From CAYRMN01 sp964425575 (GTDB taxonomy: Bacteria > Patescibacteriota > Patescibacteriia > 2-12-FULL-60-25), in contig CAYRMN010000017.1 in NCBI GenBank assembly GCA_964425575.1, positions 1 through 29,210 of the forward strand: 29,210 bases of DNA, written 5' to 3'. The position numbers and the translations under genes were made by a program. Below the pieces are notes generated by a model. It was not told the origin of the DNA and did not search any database. It saw only the letters and a program-made list of their open reading frames with translations. This document shows positions 1-6,150 of this stretch, one piece after another (position 1 is the first letter of the stretch; each line of letters begins with the position of its first letter).

Positions 1-342
1 TGACGTCAAATCAGCATGGCTCTTACATCCAGGGCTACACACGTGCTACAATGGCATTGACAATGGGTTGCCAAATCGTAAGATGGAGCTAATCCCAACA
101 AACAATGCCCCAGTTCGGATTGAGGGCTGCAATTCGCCCTCATGAAGTCGGATTCGCTAGTAACGGCCAATCAGCCACGTGGCCGTGAATACGTTCTCGG
201 GTCTTGTACTCACCGCCCGTCAAGTCAAGAGAGTTGCATATGCCCGAAGGTCCCGATAAGGGAACGAAGGTAGAGGCAGCGATAGGGACTAAGTCGTAAC
301 AAGGCATCCGTAGCGGAAGCTGTGGATGGATCACCTCCTTTC
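1..342 (+). rRNA. 16S ribosomal RNA, 3' portion (5' end outside window)
   Basis: About the last 340 bases of the small-subunit rRNA. Conserved landmarks are the GGGCTACACACGTGCTACAA stretch near 32-51, the TTGTACTCACCGCCCGTCA decoding-region stretch near 206-224, the AAGTCGTAACAAGG stretch near 291-304, and the 3' tail GGATCACCTCCTTT with the anti-Shine-Dalgarno CCTCC near 334-338. The final helix reads CATCCGTAGCGGAAGCTGTGGATGG, unlike the usual bacterial AGCCGTACCGGAAGGTGCGGCTGG, although the stem still pairs. That points to a deep-branching lineage, compatible with Patescibacteria. No tRNA-Ile/Ala or 23S gene follows, so the rRNA operon is split or the 23S lies elsewhere. The exact 3' end is set by comparison with the family and could shift by one or two bases. 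Confidence 0.97.
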
Positions 343-457
343 TAGGGAGTTACAGATGAGTTCGCTCATCAATCCCGAAGGTCGATTTCCGAGTTACATC
401 GGAATCATTTTCGGCGCGGTTTTGTCCTGGTCACTTTTCTGAAGTTGAATACCAACA

Positions 458-490
458 ACTTCTCGCTCCAACCGGCGAGGAGTTTTTGTT
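458..490 (+). terminator. Rho-independent terminator after 16S rRNA
   Basis: A nine-base-pair stem (458-466 with 475-483, one G-U pair) with an 8-base loop is followed at once by TTTTTG. It lies about 115 bases after the 16S end, so the 16S transcript probably ends here without a 23S gene. A smaller stem (TTCCGA at 387-392 with TCGGAA at 399-404) lies between the two and may be part of a processing structure. Confidence 0.75.
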
Positions 491-521
491 TGTGGTTTTT
501 TATGTTGAAGCGCTCTTTCAT

Positions 522-600
522 TGTCGTCCTGAGCTTGTCGAAGGATCTTCTCTTCACGGGGCTGATCCTTCGACTCCGTCAAACTCCGCTCAGGACGACA
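522..600. repeat. Palindromic repeat, family B (GTCGTCCTGAG), copy 1
   Basis: Outer arms TGTCGTCCTGAGC and GCTCAGGACGACA are perfect inverted repeats. Inner arms TCGAAGGATC and GATCCTTCGA pair as well, giving a long two-tier hairpin. The same architecture recurs at 1669-1762 and 8838-8917, always between genes. It is a dispersed REP-like or MITE-like palindrome with no coding capacity. Confidence 0.85.
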
Positions 601-717
601 GTGTTCGTGGCGAAATAGGTTGACGCTATTCCGTATATTGGTTACCATCCCAGCGCCCTTGAAACAGATATTTTTAGAACTTTCGTGTTTGGATGCAGAC
701 CGCGAAGCGAACGAGGC

Positions 718-755
718 TTTTCTCGACCCGTAGCAGCGCTACGGCGAGAGAAAAA
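718..755. other. Stem-loop of unknown role before tRNA-Val
   Basis: TTTTCTCG (718-725) pairs with CGAGAGAAAA (745-754), enclosing a second perfect stem CGTAGC-agc-GCTACG (729-743). The rest of 600-800 holds no gene that I can support. The structure could be a processing signal, a bidirectional terminator or another dispersed repeat; only one copy is seen here. Confidence 0.4.
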
Positions 756-800
756 CGCAGTGAGCGACAAAGGTATGCGCTGAACACGGAAGTTCTACAG

Positions 801-877
801 GGACGGCTAGCTCAGTTGGTTAGAGCGTCACATTGACATTGTGAAGGTCAGAGGTTCGACTCCTCTGCCGTCCACCA
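801..877 (+). tRNA. tRNA-Val (GAC anticodon)
   Basis: A full cloverleaf folds. The acceptor stem is GGACGGC with GCCGTCC, the D arm GCTCAGTTGGTTAGAGC, the anticodon stem TCACA with TGTGA, the loop TTGACAT (anticodon GAC), and the T arm AGAGGTTCGACTCCTCT. The discriminator A and CCA are encoded at 874-877. A U-rich terminator hairpin follows immediately. Confidence 0.95.
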
Positions 878-880
878 GGA

Positions 881-909
881 GAAAAAACGACCGATGAGGT
901 CGTTTTTTC
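881..909 (+). terminator. Terminator of tRNA-Val
   Basis: AAAAAACGACC (882-892), loop GATGA, then GGTCGTTTTTT (898-908). This is a perfect 11-bp stem whose 3' arm supplies the U-tract, starting four bases after the tRNA CCA end. Confidence 0.85.
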
Positions 910-961
910 TGTTGCATGATATTGCGCATCTTGACGAAGATTTTTTTGCCGTAAAATTATA

Positions 962-970
962 TGCTATACT
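962..970 (+). promoter_or_regulatory. Extended -10 promoter
   Basis: TGCTATACT is an extended -10 element (TGN plus TATACT) with no good -35 at the right distance. The predicted start near 976 gives a leader of about 44 bases for the gene at 1020. The same nonamer occurs on the other strand at 28632-28640 before another hypothetical gene. Confidence 0.45.
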
Positions 971-1019
971 TCATGTACTACTTTTTATCATTGATGCGTC
1001 CTTTATTTGTATGGGAGAC

Positions 1020-1484
1020 ATGAAAACAAAACGAACAGTCGTCCGTCGCCGAACAGTGAAGGCGGCTAATAGTCCGGAACCAAGCGGTCCCGTTGATAAT
1101 TTTTATAACAGCATGTCGTCAGGCCCCTCGTGTGGGCATGAGGCATGTGGAGTGAGCTGTAATGTTCGTTACGCTGGCCCAACCTCTTCGATTAGTAACC
1201 ATCATATTCTGCATGCGGCACGAGGCGTAAGTCATATTTGGAGCGCATCCATTATCACTGGATTAGCCATTGTTATTACTGGAGCTCTGGCCTTTAATGC
1301 TGCACAAGCCAGCTCTGATACCAGAAACACCGCTGGTCAAAACAAAGTAGAGCAGAACCTTGGACGAGAAATTGTCCGCATGAATCAACGCTTGGATGAG
1401 ATGCAAAAAATGTTACAGAGCATGAAAGATCAGTGTTTTAATGATTCAGCATCAGACGCTGAAGTTGGTACGAAAACCCCTTAG
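1020..1484 (+). CDS. Hypothetical single-pass membrane protein with coiled-coil tail
   Basis: About 154 residues. The open frame runs back to 894, but that start lies inside the tRNA terminator and upstream of the promoter at 962-970. The ATG at 1020 (or the in-frame ATG at 1011) is therefore preferred; GGGAG sits unusually close to 1020. The N-terminus is Lys/Arg-rich (MKTKRTVVRRR). A short cysteine cluster (CGHEACGVSC) and a histidine pair follow, then one hydrophobic segment (IITGLAIVITGALAFNAAQA) and a polar C-terminus whose heptads (LGREIVRMNQRLDEMQKMLQ) suggest a coiled coil. This predicts a cytoplasmic basic, Cys-rich head and an outer coiled-coil stalk, or the reverse. I recognise no family. 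The Cys cluster could bind metal, but that is speculation. Confidence 0.6.
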   Translation: MKTKRTVVRRRTVKAANSPEPSGPVDNFYNSMSSGPSCGHEACGVSCNVRYAGPTSSISNHHILHAARGVSHIWSASIITGLAIVITGALAFNAAQASSDTRNTAGQNKVEQNLGREIVRMNQRLDEMQKMLQSMKDQCFNDSASDAEVGTKTP

Positions 1485-1541
1485 CTCTTGAGAGTGATGA
1501 TTGCCAAAACGGATCATTCTTGGTATTATTTCCAGCATTAA

Positions 1542-1620
1542 AGCGAGTCAGATTGGCGAGTTCTTAGAGCGGTCCTGGCGAGGATGACGTTCTAGATCTC
1601 ACCAATCTGGCTCGCTTTTG
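1542..1620 (+). terminator. Long-armed stem-loop, probable terminator
   Basis: AGCGAGTCAGATTGG (1542-1556) pairs with CCAATCTGGCTCGCT (1602-1616), 15 bp with one G-U pair, followed by TTTTG. The 45-base apical region carries its own TCCT-GGCG-AGGA hairpin (1573-1584). It lies 57 bases after the preceding stop. The large apex is unusual for a simple terminator, so this may be a small structured RNA. Confidence 0.5.
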
Positions 1621-1668
1621 TAAGGGTTTGCTTAAACAGGCGATCTGTCGAGCACATGTTAAGATAAT

Positions 1669-1762
1669 GTCGTCCTGAGTGAAGTCCGACGGAGTCGAAG
1701 GATCTTCTCCCCATGGGGTAGATCCTTCGACTCCGGCATCGGATGCCTTCGCTCAGGACGAC
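1669..1762. repeat. Palindromic repeat, family B, copy 2
   Basis: Outer arms GTCGTCCTGAG and CTCAGGACGAC, with inner arms GAAGGATC and GATCCTTC. This copy is 94 bp, longer than the other two because of extra bases next to the 3' arm. It ends ten bases before the preferred start codon of the methyltransferase gene, so that gene's upstream signals overlap or abut the repeat. Confidence 0.85.
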
Positions 1763-1772
1763 TAATATCTAT

Positions 1773-2309
1773 ATGACCTCTATACGCGAACAAAAAATTG
1801 CAGATGTGCAGGCGAGGCGATTTCGGGATTTGCATGTGGTGCTTGAGAATGTGGATGACCCGCATAATCTCGGCGCAATTTTTCGTACCTGCGAGGCGGT
1901 TGGGGTGGGGATGATTCATTTATTGTATACAAAAAATAAACCGCCACGCATGCATGAACTGCGAAATGATGCGGCAGCATCGGCGGTAAAGTGGTTGGAG
2001 TTTCAGCGTTGGGGGACAGTGCAGGAATGCATAGCCTATCTACGACAACAGAATCTGCGCGTGCTCGTGACCGCGTTATTTGATCAAGGAAAAGCGCAGT
2101 GGGAGTGGGACCTTATTTCGCCGACCGCTATTGTTATTGGGAATGAACATGAAGGCATTTCAAAAGAAATTCTGTCGGTCGCAGATGGCGTCATCACCAT
2201 TCCCATGCGCGGCATGGTCCAGAGTTTAAATGTCTCAGTGGCAACGGCGGTTGTGCTCGAAGAGGCGTTGCGACAGCGGATAATACACCCCGTTAACGGT
2301 GTTCGGTAA
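1773..2309 (+). CDS. trmH: tRNA (guanosine-2'-O)-methyltransferase, TrmH/SpoU family
   Basis: About 178 residues of a SPOUT-class 2'-O-methyltransferase that uses S-adenosylmethionine, most likely on G18 of the tRNA D-loop. All three SpoU motifs are present: DPHNLGAIFRT near residues 29-39 (the RNA-contacting Asn and Arg), AIVIGNEHEGIS in the middle, and IPMRGMVQSLNVSVATAVV near the C-terminus, which form the knotted cofactor site. The last motif and the RNDAAASAVKW stretch resemble E. coli TrmH more than rRNA-specific RlmB. An in-frame ATG at 1743 lies inside the family-B repeat, so the ATG at 1773 is preferred. The protein lacks the C-terminal extension of E. coli TrmH. The gene stands alone, with a repeat on each side. 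Confidence 0.82.
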   Translation: MTSIREQKIADVQARRFRDLHVVLENVDDPHNLGAIFRTCEAVGVGMIHLLYTKNKPPRMHELRNDAAASAVKWLEFQRWGTVQECIAYLRQQNLRVLVTALFDQGKAQWEWDLISPTAIVIGNEHEGISKEILSVADGVITIPMRGMVQSLNVSVATAVVLEEALRQRIIHPVNGVR

Positions 2310-2315
2310 AATTTT

Positions 2316-2391
2316 TGTAGGGGCGTGATGAATCGCGCCCTCCGGCATGTCGGCTGATCGATCGGAGGGCGTGATGAATCACGCCCCTACA
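2316..2391. repeat. Palindromic repeat, family A (GTAGGGGCG), full-length copy
   Basis: 76 bp with perfect 10-bp terminal inverted repeats TGTAGGGGCG and CGCCCCTACA. Each half is itself a hairpin (left arm GGGGCGtgatgaatCGCGCCC, right arm GAGGGCGTGATGAATCACGCCCC). It sits between the convergent trmH and DHH genes and could serve as a bidirectional transcription stop. Related copies lie at 3663-3692, 7971-8040, 8334-8357 and 10187-10213. Confidence 0.85.
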
Positions 2392-2408
2392 TGAATGACG
2401 GAATCGGT

Positions 2409-3560
2409 TTATTTCTTCAGCACTTTTAATGTCTCGCGGATGCGTTCTATTGCATTTTTACTTGCCTCTGCGAGGGGCTGTTCTGGGGTGAGTGAGAAGA
2501 GTGCGCGTTCACGCGTACCCGTCCCTCCAAATGGGCGAGCAAGATCTGCAGCAGAAATGGGAGGATTCGTGTGCATCGAAACACGAACTCCATTCTGCGT
2601 CATGGATTCATAAATAAACACAATGACTTTAGCGTCTGGCGCATAACTGATCAGTTCGCTCACCACATCGTCTAATGAATCTTCACTCGCTCCCGTTTCG
2701 ATAAAATCGTGGCGAGTCAGGTTTGTCCATACAAGCCCCAGTTCATGATCCTGCTGTAAGCGCGCCAGCCCGCGTCCCCATAGTTTCAGAGTTGGAACAG
2801 TCCGCGTGCGCCACAGCCCGTGCACGATCTCTTCACGTTTCGCTCCCATGGCAACAAGCTGAGAGGCAGCAGACAGGGTTTTGGGGGTGACATTGGCGGT
2901 GCGGAATGACTTGGTCGTCGCGATCATGCCGGTGAGCAGCGCTGTGGCTAAGTGCTCATCGATCAAGTGGCGATTCCATTTCTCAAACAACCCAAACAGA
3001 ACTTCTGTTGTTGAAACACCATTTAGATCAACAAGATTAATCTGCCCCCAGTGTTCATTGGTAACATCGTGGTCAATATTGAGAATCGTCGTTCGATATA
3101 AAAAATCTGCATGTTCACGACTCAAAGCTCCGAGAGAATGGAGATCCGGACAATTGAGGGAAACAACAAGATCGTAGCGGTCTTCACCGTGATTCATGGA
3201 CACGTCCTTTGGAGACCATTCGCCAGATTTTGGGATAATTGTAATATCCAGTTTTTGATCGCGAACATCATACATGAGCTCTCCCAGCGGAACATCTTTT
3301 ACATCGAGCGTGATATGAAAGGCGCGCATGGCACCGACCTTCGGTTTAATATCAGTAATAGAGGGAAGAAAGGCAGGTGCCTGAGATGTTTGAAAGTCTG
3401 GAATCACGATGTCGCAGATTTTGCCCATTTTTTTGAAAAACAGAAAACAGGCCACGCTGGATGAAATTGCATCGTGACCGGCATGTTCTTTGGAAACGAT
3501 CAAAATTCGTTTGGCGCGGGTAATCTGTTCGAGCGCCTGTTGTTCGGGCGTTAATGCCAT
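2409..3560 (-). CDS. DHH-family phosphoesterase-like protein with degenerate active site
   Basis: 383 residues. It has the two-lobed layout of NrnA/PAP-phosphatase-type DHH proteins: an N-terminal DHH lobe, a linker, and a C-terminal DHHA1 lobe ending near the FGGTGTRERA stretch. Family members degrade short oligonucleotides or pAp using Mn2+. Several signature residues are changed. The first motif reads SKEHAGHDAISS (His and one Asp missing, Asp30 kept), the second reads SLNCPDLHSLG (expected Asp is Asn136), the third is IDHDVTN (DHD, residues 163-165), and the DHHA1 GGGH is GGTG. Activity is therefore doubtful, and a binding or altered role is possible. The start at 3560 is preferred because GGAAGG lies seven bases upstream; a longer frame to 3626 has no such site and overlaps the promoter. 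Confidence 0.72.
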   Translation of the reverse strand: MALTPEQQALEQITRAKRILIVSKEHAGHDAISSSVACFLFFKKMGKICDIVIPDFQTSQAPAFLPSITDIKPKVGAMRAFHITLDVKDVPLGELMYDVRDQKLDITIIPKSGEWSPKDVSMNHGEDRYDLVVSLNCPDLHSLGALSREHADFLYRTTILNIDHDVTNEHWGQINLVDLNGVSTTEVLFGLFEKWNRHLIDEHLATALLTGMIATTKSFRTANVTPKTLSAASQLVAMGAKREEIVHGLWRTRTVPTLKLWGRGLARLQQDHELGLVWTNLTRHDFIETGASEDSLDDVVSELISYAPDAKVIVFIYESMTQNGVRVSMHTNPPISAADLARPFGGTGTRERALFSLTPEQPLAEASKNAIERIRETLKVLKK

Positions 3561-3597
3561 GAAGTACCTTCCCACTCTCCTCAAACGGGAATTAGAG

Positions 3598-3626
3598 AGC
3601 TTACGGGATAATAAAATACCTGTCAA
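3598..3626 (-). promoter_or_regulatory. Promoter of the DHH-family gene
   Basis: Reading leftward: TTGACA (3626-3621), 17-base spacer, then TAAGCT (3603-3598). The -35 is perfect, the -10 is weak but keeps TA....T. The predicted start near 3591 gives a leader of about 30 bases that contains the Shine-Dalgarno site. Confidence 0.5.
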
Positions 3627-3662
3627 TGGAGCCTGATTACATGTTTCAGATTATGACGAGAT

Positions 3663-3692
3663 CGTAGGGGCGGACCTATGTGTCCGCCCTTC
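3663..3692. repeat. Family A repeat, left half only
   Basis: CGTAGGGGCGGAC-ctatgt-GTCCGCCCT forms one hairpin. It equals the left half of the full-length copies at 2316 and 7971, with a different inner stem. It marks the border between the host-like region and the divergent gene pair that follows. Confidence 0.7.
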
Positions 3693-3715
3693 AAAGGATA
3701 TTCCAACATACGTCT

Positions 3716-3750
3716 ATAAAAAGAAGAAGCCCGGCAGGAAGTGCCGAGCT
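3716..3750 (-). terminator. Rho-independent terminator of the lipoprotein gene
   Basis: On the minus strand AGCTCGGCA, loop CTTCC, TGCCGGGCT, then CTTCTTCTTTTT. The stem has nine positions with one mismatch (3728-3736 against 3742-3750). It lies about 30 bases past the stop of the leftward gene at 3782. Confidence 0.7.
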
Positions 3751-3781
3751 AGTCGCATTCCTCTCCCCGTTCATGAGGGGA

Positions 3782-4300
3782 TCAGGGCTTGGGAGGGGTG
3801 CTCACGCAGGTGAGCTGTTCACCCACCGCTTTCCCATCGAGATACGACGGGGTCGACGGGCAGTTGATCGCGGCAGGCGTGCCATCGCCCCCTTTTCTAC
3901 AGGGGAAGGGTGTCTCGATGCTGAACTGCGATGGCAGCTTGGCCACCTGAAAGTGGAAGGTGACCGTCGGCTGCGTGGGGCTCATGGCCCCGTAGTCTCC
4001 CGTGAAGATGGGGAGCGCCGTGTCGACGTCATCGCCCGTATTGAAGGTATAGGTGTGGTCGTGACGGCACTTCACCCGCTCCCCTTCGGGGAAAAACGGG
4101 CATATGAAGATGCTGACACATGTCGGGGATTCGCCGACATTGCCGCCTCCCGAGCCCGTTGCGTCGCCGCCTCCAGAGCCACCGCCATCCGAGCTGGAGC
4201 TGCCCGACCCGGCCACGTGGCCGTCGTTGGGGCAGTCGCTGCAGCCGAGGTTCCAGAGCGCCACCATCGCCGCCAGCATGAGCGCAAAAAACGTCTTCAT
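3782..4300 (-). CDS. Putative lipoprotein with Gly/Ser-rich linker
   Basis: 172 residues. An N-terminal hydrophobic segment (MKTFFALMLAAMVALW) ends in NLGC, a near-consensus lipobox (small residue at -1, Cys at +1, atypical Asn at -3). A long Ser/Gly spacer follows (SGSSSSDGGGSGGGDATGSGGG from about residues 32-53, 22 residues with only S, G, D, A and T), then a compact domain with several cysteines (at least seven after the linker), likely disulphide-bonded outside the cell. No family recognised. AGGAGG lies six bases before the ATG. Its G+C is visibly higher than that of the aminoacyl-tRNA synthetase genes, and the glycine linker is of a style common in myxobacterial lipoproteins. Acquisition by transfer is inferred. 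It is divergent from the gene at 4593. Confidence 0.7.
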   Translation of the reverse strand: MKTFFALMLAAMVALWNLGCSDCPNDGHVAGSGSSSSDGGGSGGGDATGSGGGNVGESPTCVSIFICPFFPEGERVKCRHDHTYTFNTGDDVDTALPIFTGDYGAMSPTQPTVTFHFQVAKLPSQFSIETPFPCRKGGDGTPAAINCPSTPSYLDGKAVGEQLTCVSTPPKP

Positions 4301-4371
4301 CCGTTCCTCCTCGTTGTGTAAGCGGACACGTTATCCGCCCCCGCTCTTCCTATTCAAAAGAGCGTTTCAAC

Positions 4372-4399
4372 AACTTACAGGTTCTAGGCTGCTTGTCAA
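4372..4399 (-). promoter_or_regulatory. Promoter of the lipoprotein gene
   Basis: Leftward TTGACA (4399-4394), 16-base spacer, TAAGTT (4377-4372). The leader of roughly 65 bases contains a small GCGGA-TCCGC hairpin and a strong Shine-Dalgarno site. Confidence 0.5.
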
Positions 4400-4409
4400 T
4401 GCTCCGTCT

Positions 4410-4438
4410 TTGACACTTCCTATGAAAAAAGCTAATTT
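4410..4438 (+). promoter_or_regulatory. Promoter of the 476-residue protein gene
   Basis: TTGACA (4410-4415), 17-base spacer, TAATTT (4433-4438). This is a textbook sigma70 promoter ten bases from the oppositely directed -35 at 4394-4399. The leader is about 148 bases, with no recognised riboswitch. Confidence 0.6.
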
Positions 4439-4592
4439 AAGACGTTCTTTCTCAATATACATACGTCGTCATACCGCCTTTCGTTGCCAGTTTTGCAGAT
4501 GCAGAGCTAGGAACGAAGGGCGCTATGGTCGATGAGGTGATGCTCACCCATGACAGACGGAGCGCTGAGACTGAGATGGAAGGAGTTGGGCC

Positions 4593-6023
4593 ATGAATCT
4601 TGAGAACATTGAGCCTGAGGCCATCATGGATATGTTGCAGCAGATCGGGGCCGCATGGATCGGAGGCGATTTCTGTAGTGGAGTACAGATCGCTCTGAAA
4701 CTAGGTCAAGCAGAAGGGTTTCTATTTTCCGATGGTGTTGAAGCATTTGATGTCGTGGAAGCCGTTCAAGGCAAGCTTCCATCTCTTGATGCAGATGAGC
4801 CGCATCCTCTCACTGTGTCCCCTCAAAACCTGAAAACTACTGAGGAGTGGTTGATGGCGTGTGATCGGCTTGCTCTCGCCGTCGCGGGCGCGAAGGCACT
4901 TGGCTGGGAGGCTATGATGCATGCGCTCAGCCAGCATCTTACCCAGTGTGCGGCGACCGTACGGAGCAACGCCAAGCGTCTCTGGATGTTCGCCGGTAAG
5001 GCCGCCGAGCGCCTCACGTTCTTCGGCGACCATGCCTCCGCTTGGTCGGCGATCAAGCCCGCCTGGAGCTACAGTGCAAGTGAGGCGAGGGTGCTCTACA
5101 GAGCCAGTCTTGCTGACACGCTCGAGCGATGGAGCCTGGGCTTGTTGCATGATCATGATTCCAGCTATCTCCGCGAAGTCGTGATGGAAGCTGGAATCTG
5201 GAAAGATGCGTATCATGATTACGTTCTGCAGCATCTGCGTAGCGATGATGGGGTGCATAGGATTGTGGTCAAGATACTCCAAGCAGAGCTGCTCAGCTGT
5301 CAGGTTGCTCGTACATCGGAAGATTTGGGGCCGAATACCCTGGTTGCTCTCGTGCAAACACCTCACCTGGGGAACCGATATCGCTACGAGCTGCATCGCT
5401 GTTTTCATGAGTGGAGATTCGCTCTTGCGCTCGTTCTCTTGAGCGGAACAGAGGCTCGGCCCAACGCACCTCAAATATTCACGCAGAGACATCCCTCAAT
5501 TGAGCGGCGTATCTTGGGCCTTGGGGATGGCGTGATCGAGCTCATCTGGCGTCAGCCGACTTCGCTCGAGACATTGCAGACTCTTCGGTCGGCTCTTGAG
5601 CCTCTTCAACCCGGACATCCGCTCGCCGGTGATGAACGGACAGGTGCAACCTGTCTCGCGGCGATGAGATATCTTGGCGATTGGGATGCGCTTTATCCGA
5701 TCTATGCTCTTTCGAGGACTGATTCTGCCAATGGGGGCGATGTGCCAGATGAAGAGACCGTGAGCGCCTGGCGCACTGTAGCCACGCTGTTCGTCGAGTG
5801 CTACAACTTGGTTCAGGCGCTGATTGCTGCCTCGAGCGATGACAATGAGTCGAATTCTGCTTTGACACAAGCCACGCTAAGCCTCCTAACTGGGTTGAGG
5901 AAACCGGACGTTGGTAGCTTGTGCCAAGCAATGGGCGAAGCTTGGGTGGCGGAGTACGTAACTGGGAAGCCTTTTGGGGAGTTACGCGACACAGCTCTTC
6001 CCGCCATCGGTGAGAAGACTTGA
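4593..6023 (+). CDS. Hypothetical 476-residue helical protein
   Basis: Cytoplasmic by sequence: no signal peptide and no membrane segment. The composition (Ala, Leu, Glu, Trp) and the run of amphipathic helices suggest an alpha-solenoid or TPR/HEAT-like fold, but no repeat consensus is convincing and I recognise no family. AAGGAG lies seven bases before the ATG. A hairpin terminator follows the stop. It shares an intergenic region of divergent promoters with the lipoprotein gene, which suggests joint regulation. The strong SD and promoter differ from the near-leaderless style of much of the window. It may be an imported cassette gene; function unknown. Confidence 0.75.
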   Translation: MNLENIEPEAIMDMLQQIGAAWIGGDFCSGVQIALKLGQAEGFLFSDGVEAFDVVEAVQGKLPSLDADEPHPLTVSPQNLKTTEEWLMACDRLALAVAGAKALGWEAMMHALSQHLTQCAATVRSNAKRLWMFAGKAAERLTFFGDHASAWSAIKPAWSYSASEARVLYRASLADTLERWSLGLLHDHDSSYLREVVMEAGIWKDAYHDYVLQHLRSDDGVHRIVVKILQAELLSCQVARTSEDLGPNTLVALVQTPHLGNRYRYELHRCFHEWRFALALVLLSGTEARPNAPQIFTQRHPSIERRILGLGDGVIELIWRQPTSLETLQTLRSALEPLQPGHPLAGDERTGATCLAAMRYLGDWDALYPIYALSRTDSANGGDVPDEETVSAWRTVATLFVECYNLVQALIAASSDDNESNSALTQATLSLLTGLRKPDVGSLCQAMGEAWVAEYVTGKPFGELRDTALPAIGEKT

Positions 6024-6048
6024 TAGCGTTCATAGCTCTTTCCCCTCC

Positions 6049-6090
6049 GAGGAGTTGAGCGGTTTATCCACCGCTCCTCCTCTTCCTACA
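6049..6090 (+). terminator. Terminator-like hairpin after the 476-residue gene
   Basis: GAGGAG-tt-GAGCGGT (6049-6063), loop TTATCC, ACCGCTC-CTCCTC (6070-6082). This is a 13-bp stem with a two-base bulge, followed by a pyrimidine-rich run (TTCCTACATT) rather than a clean U-tract. Confidence 0.5.
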
Positions 6091-6114
6091 TTATTTCAGT
6101 CCACCTTGGGCGGG

Positions 6115-6144
6115 CTGGCATGATGAGGGAAGATCATTTACACT
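6115..6144 (+). promoter_or_regulatory. Possible valS promoter
   Basis: CTGGCA (6115-6120), 18-base spacer, TACACT (6139-6144). The -10 ends six bases before the ATG, so transcription would begin at or beside the start codon and the mRNA would be leaderless. There is no Shine-Dalgarno site, which fits. Confidence 0.35.
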
Positions 6145-6150
6145 CCTTTT

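Noticed and set aside
3680..4535. Rightward frames opposite the lipoprotein gene
   Set aside because: High G+C produces long shadow frames on both strands; the leftward frame has the signal peptide, lipobox, SD and terminator.
4722..5492. 256-codon leftward frame inside the 476-residue gene
   Set aside because: No promoter or SD site; the plus-strand gene has both and a terminator. The frame is a shadow.
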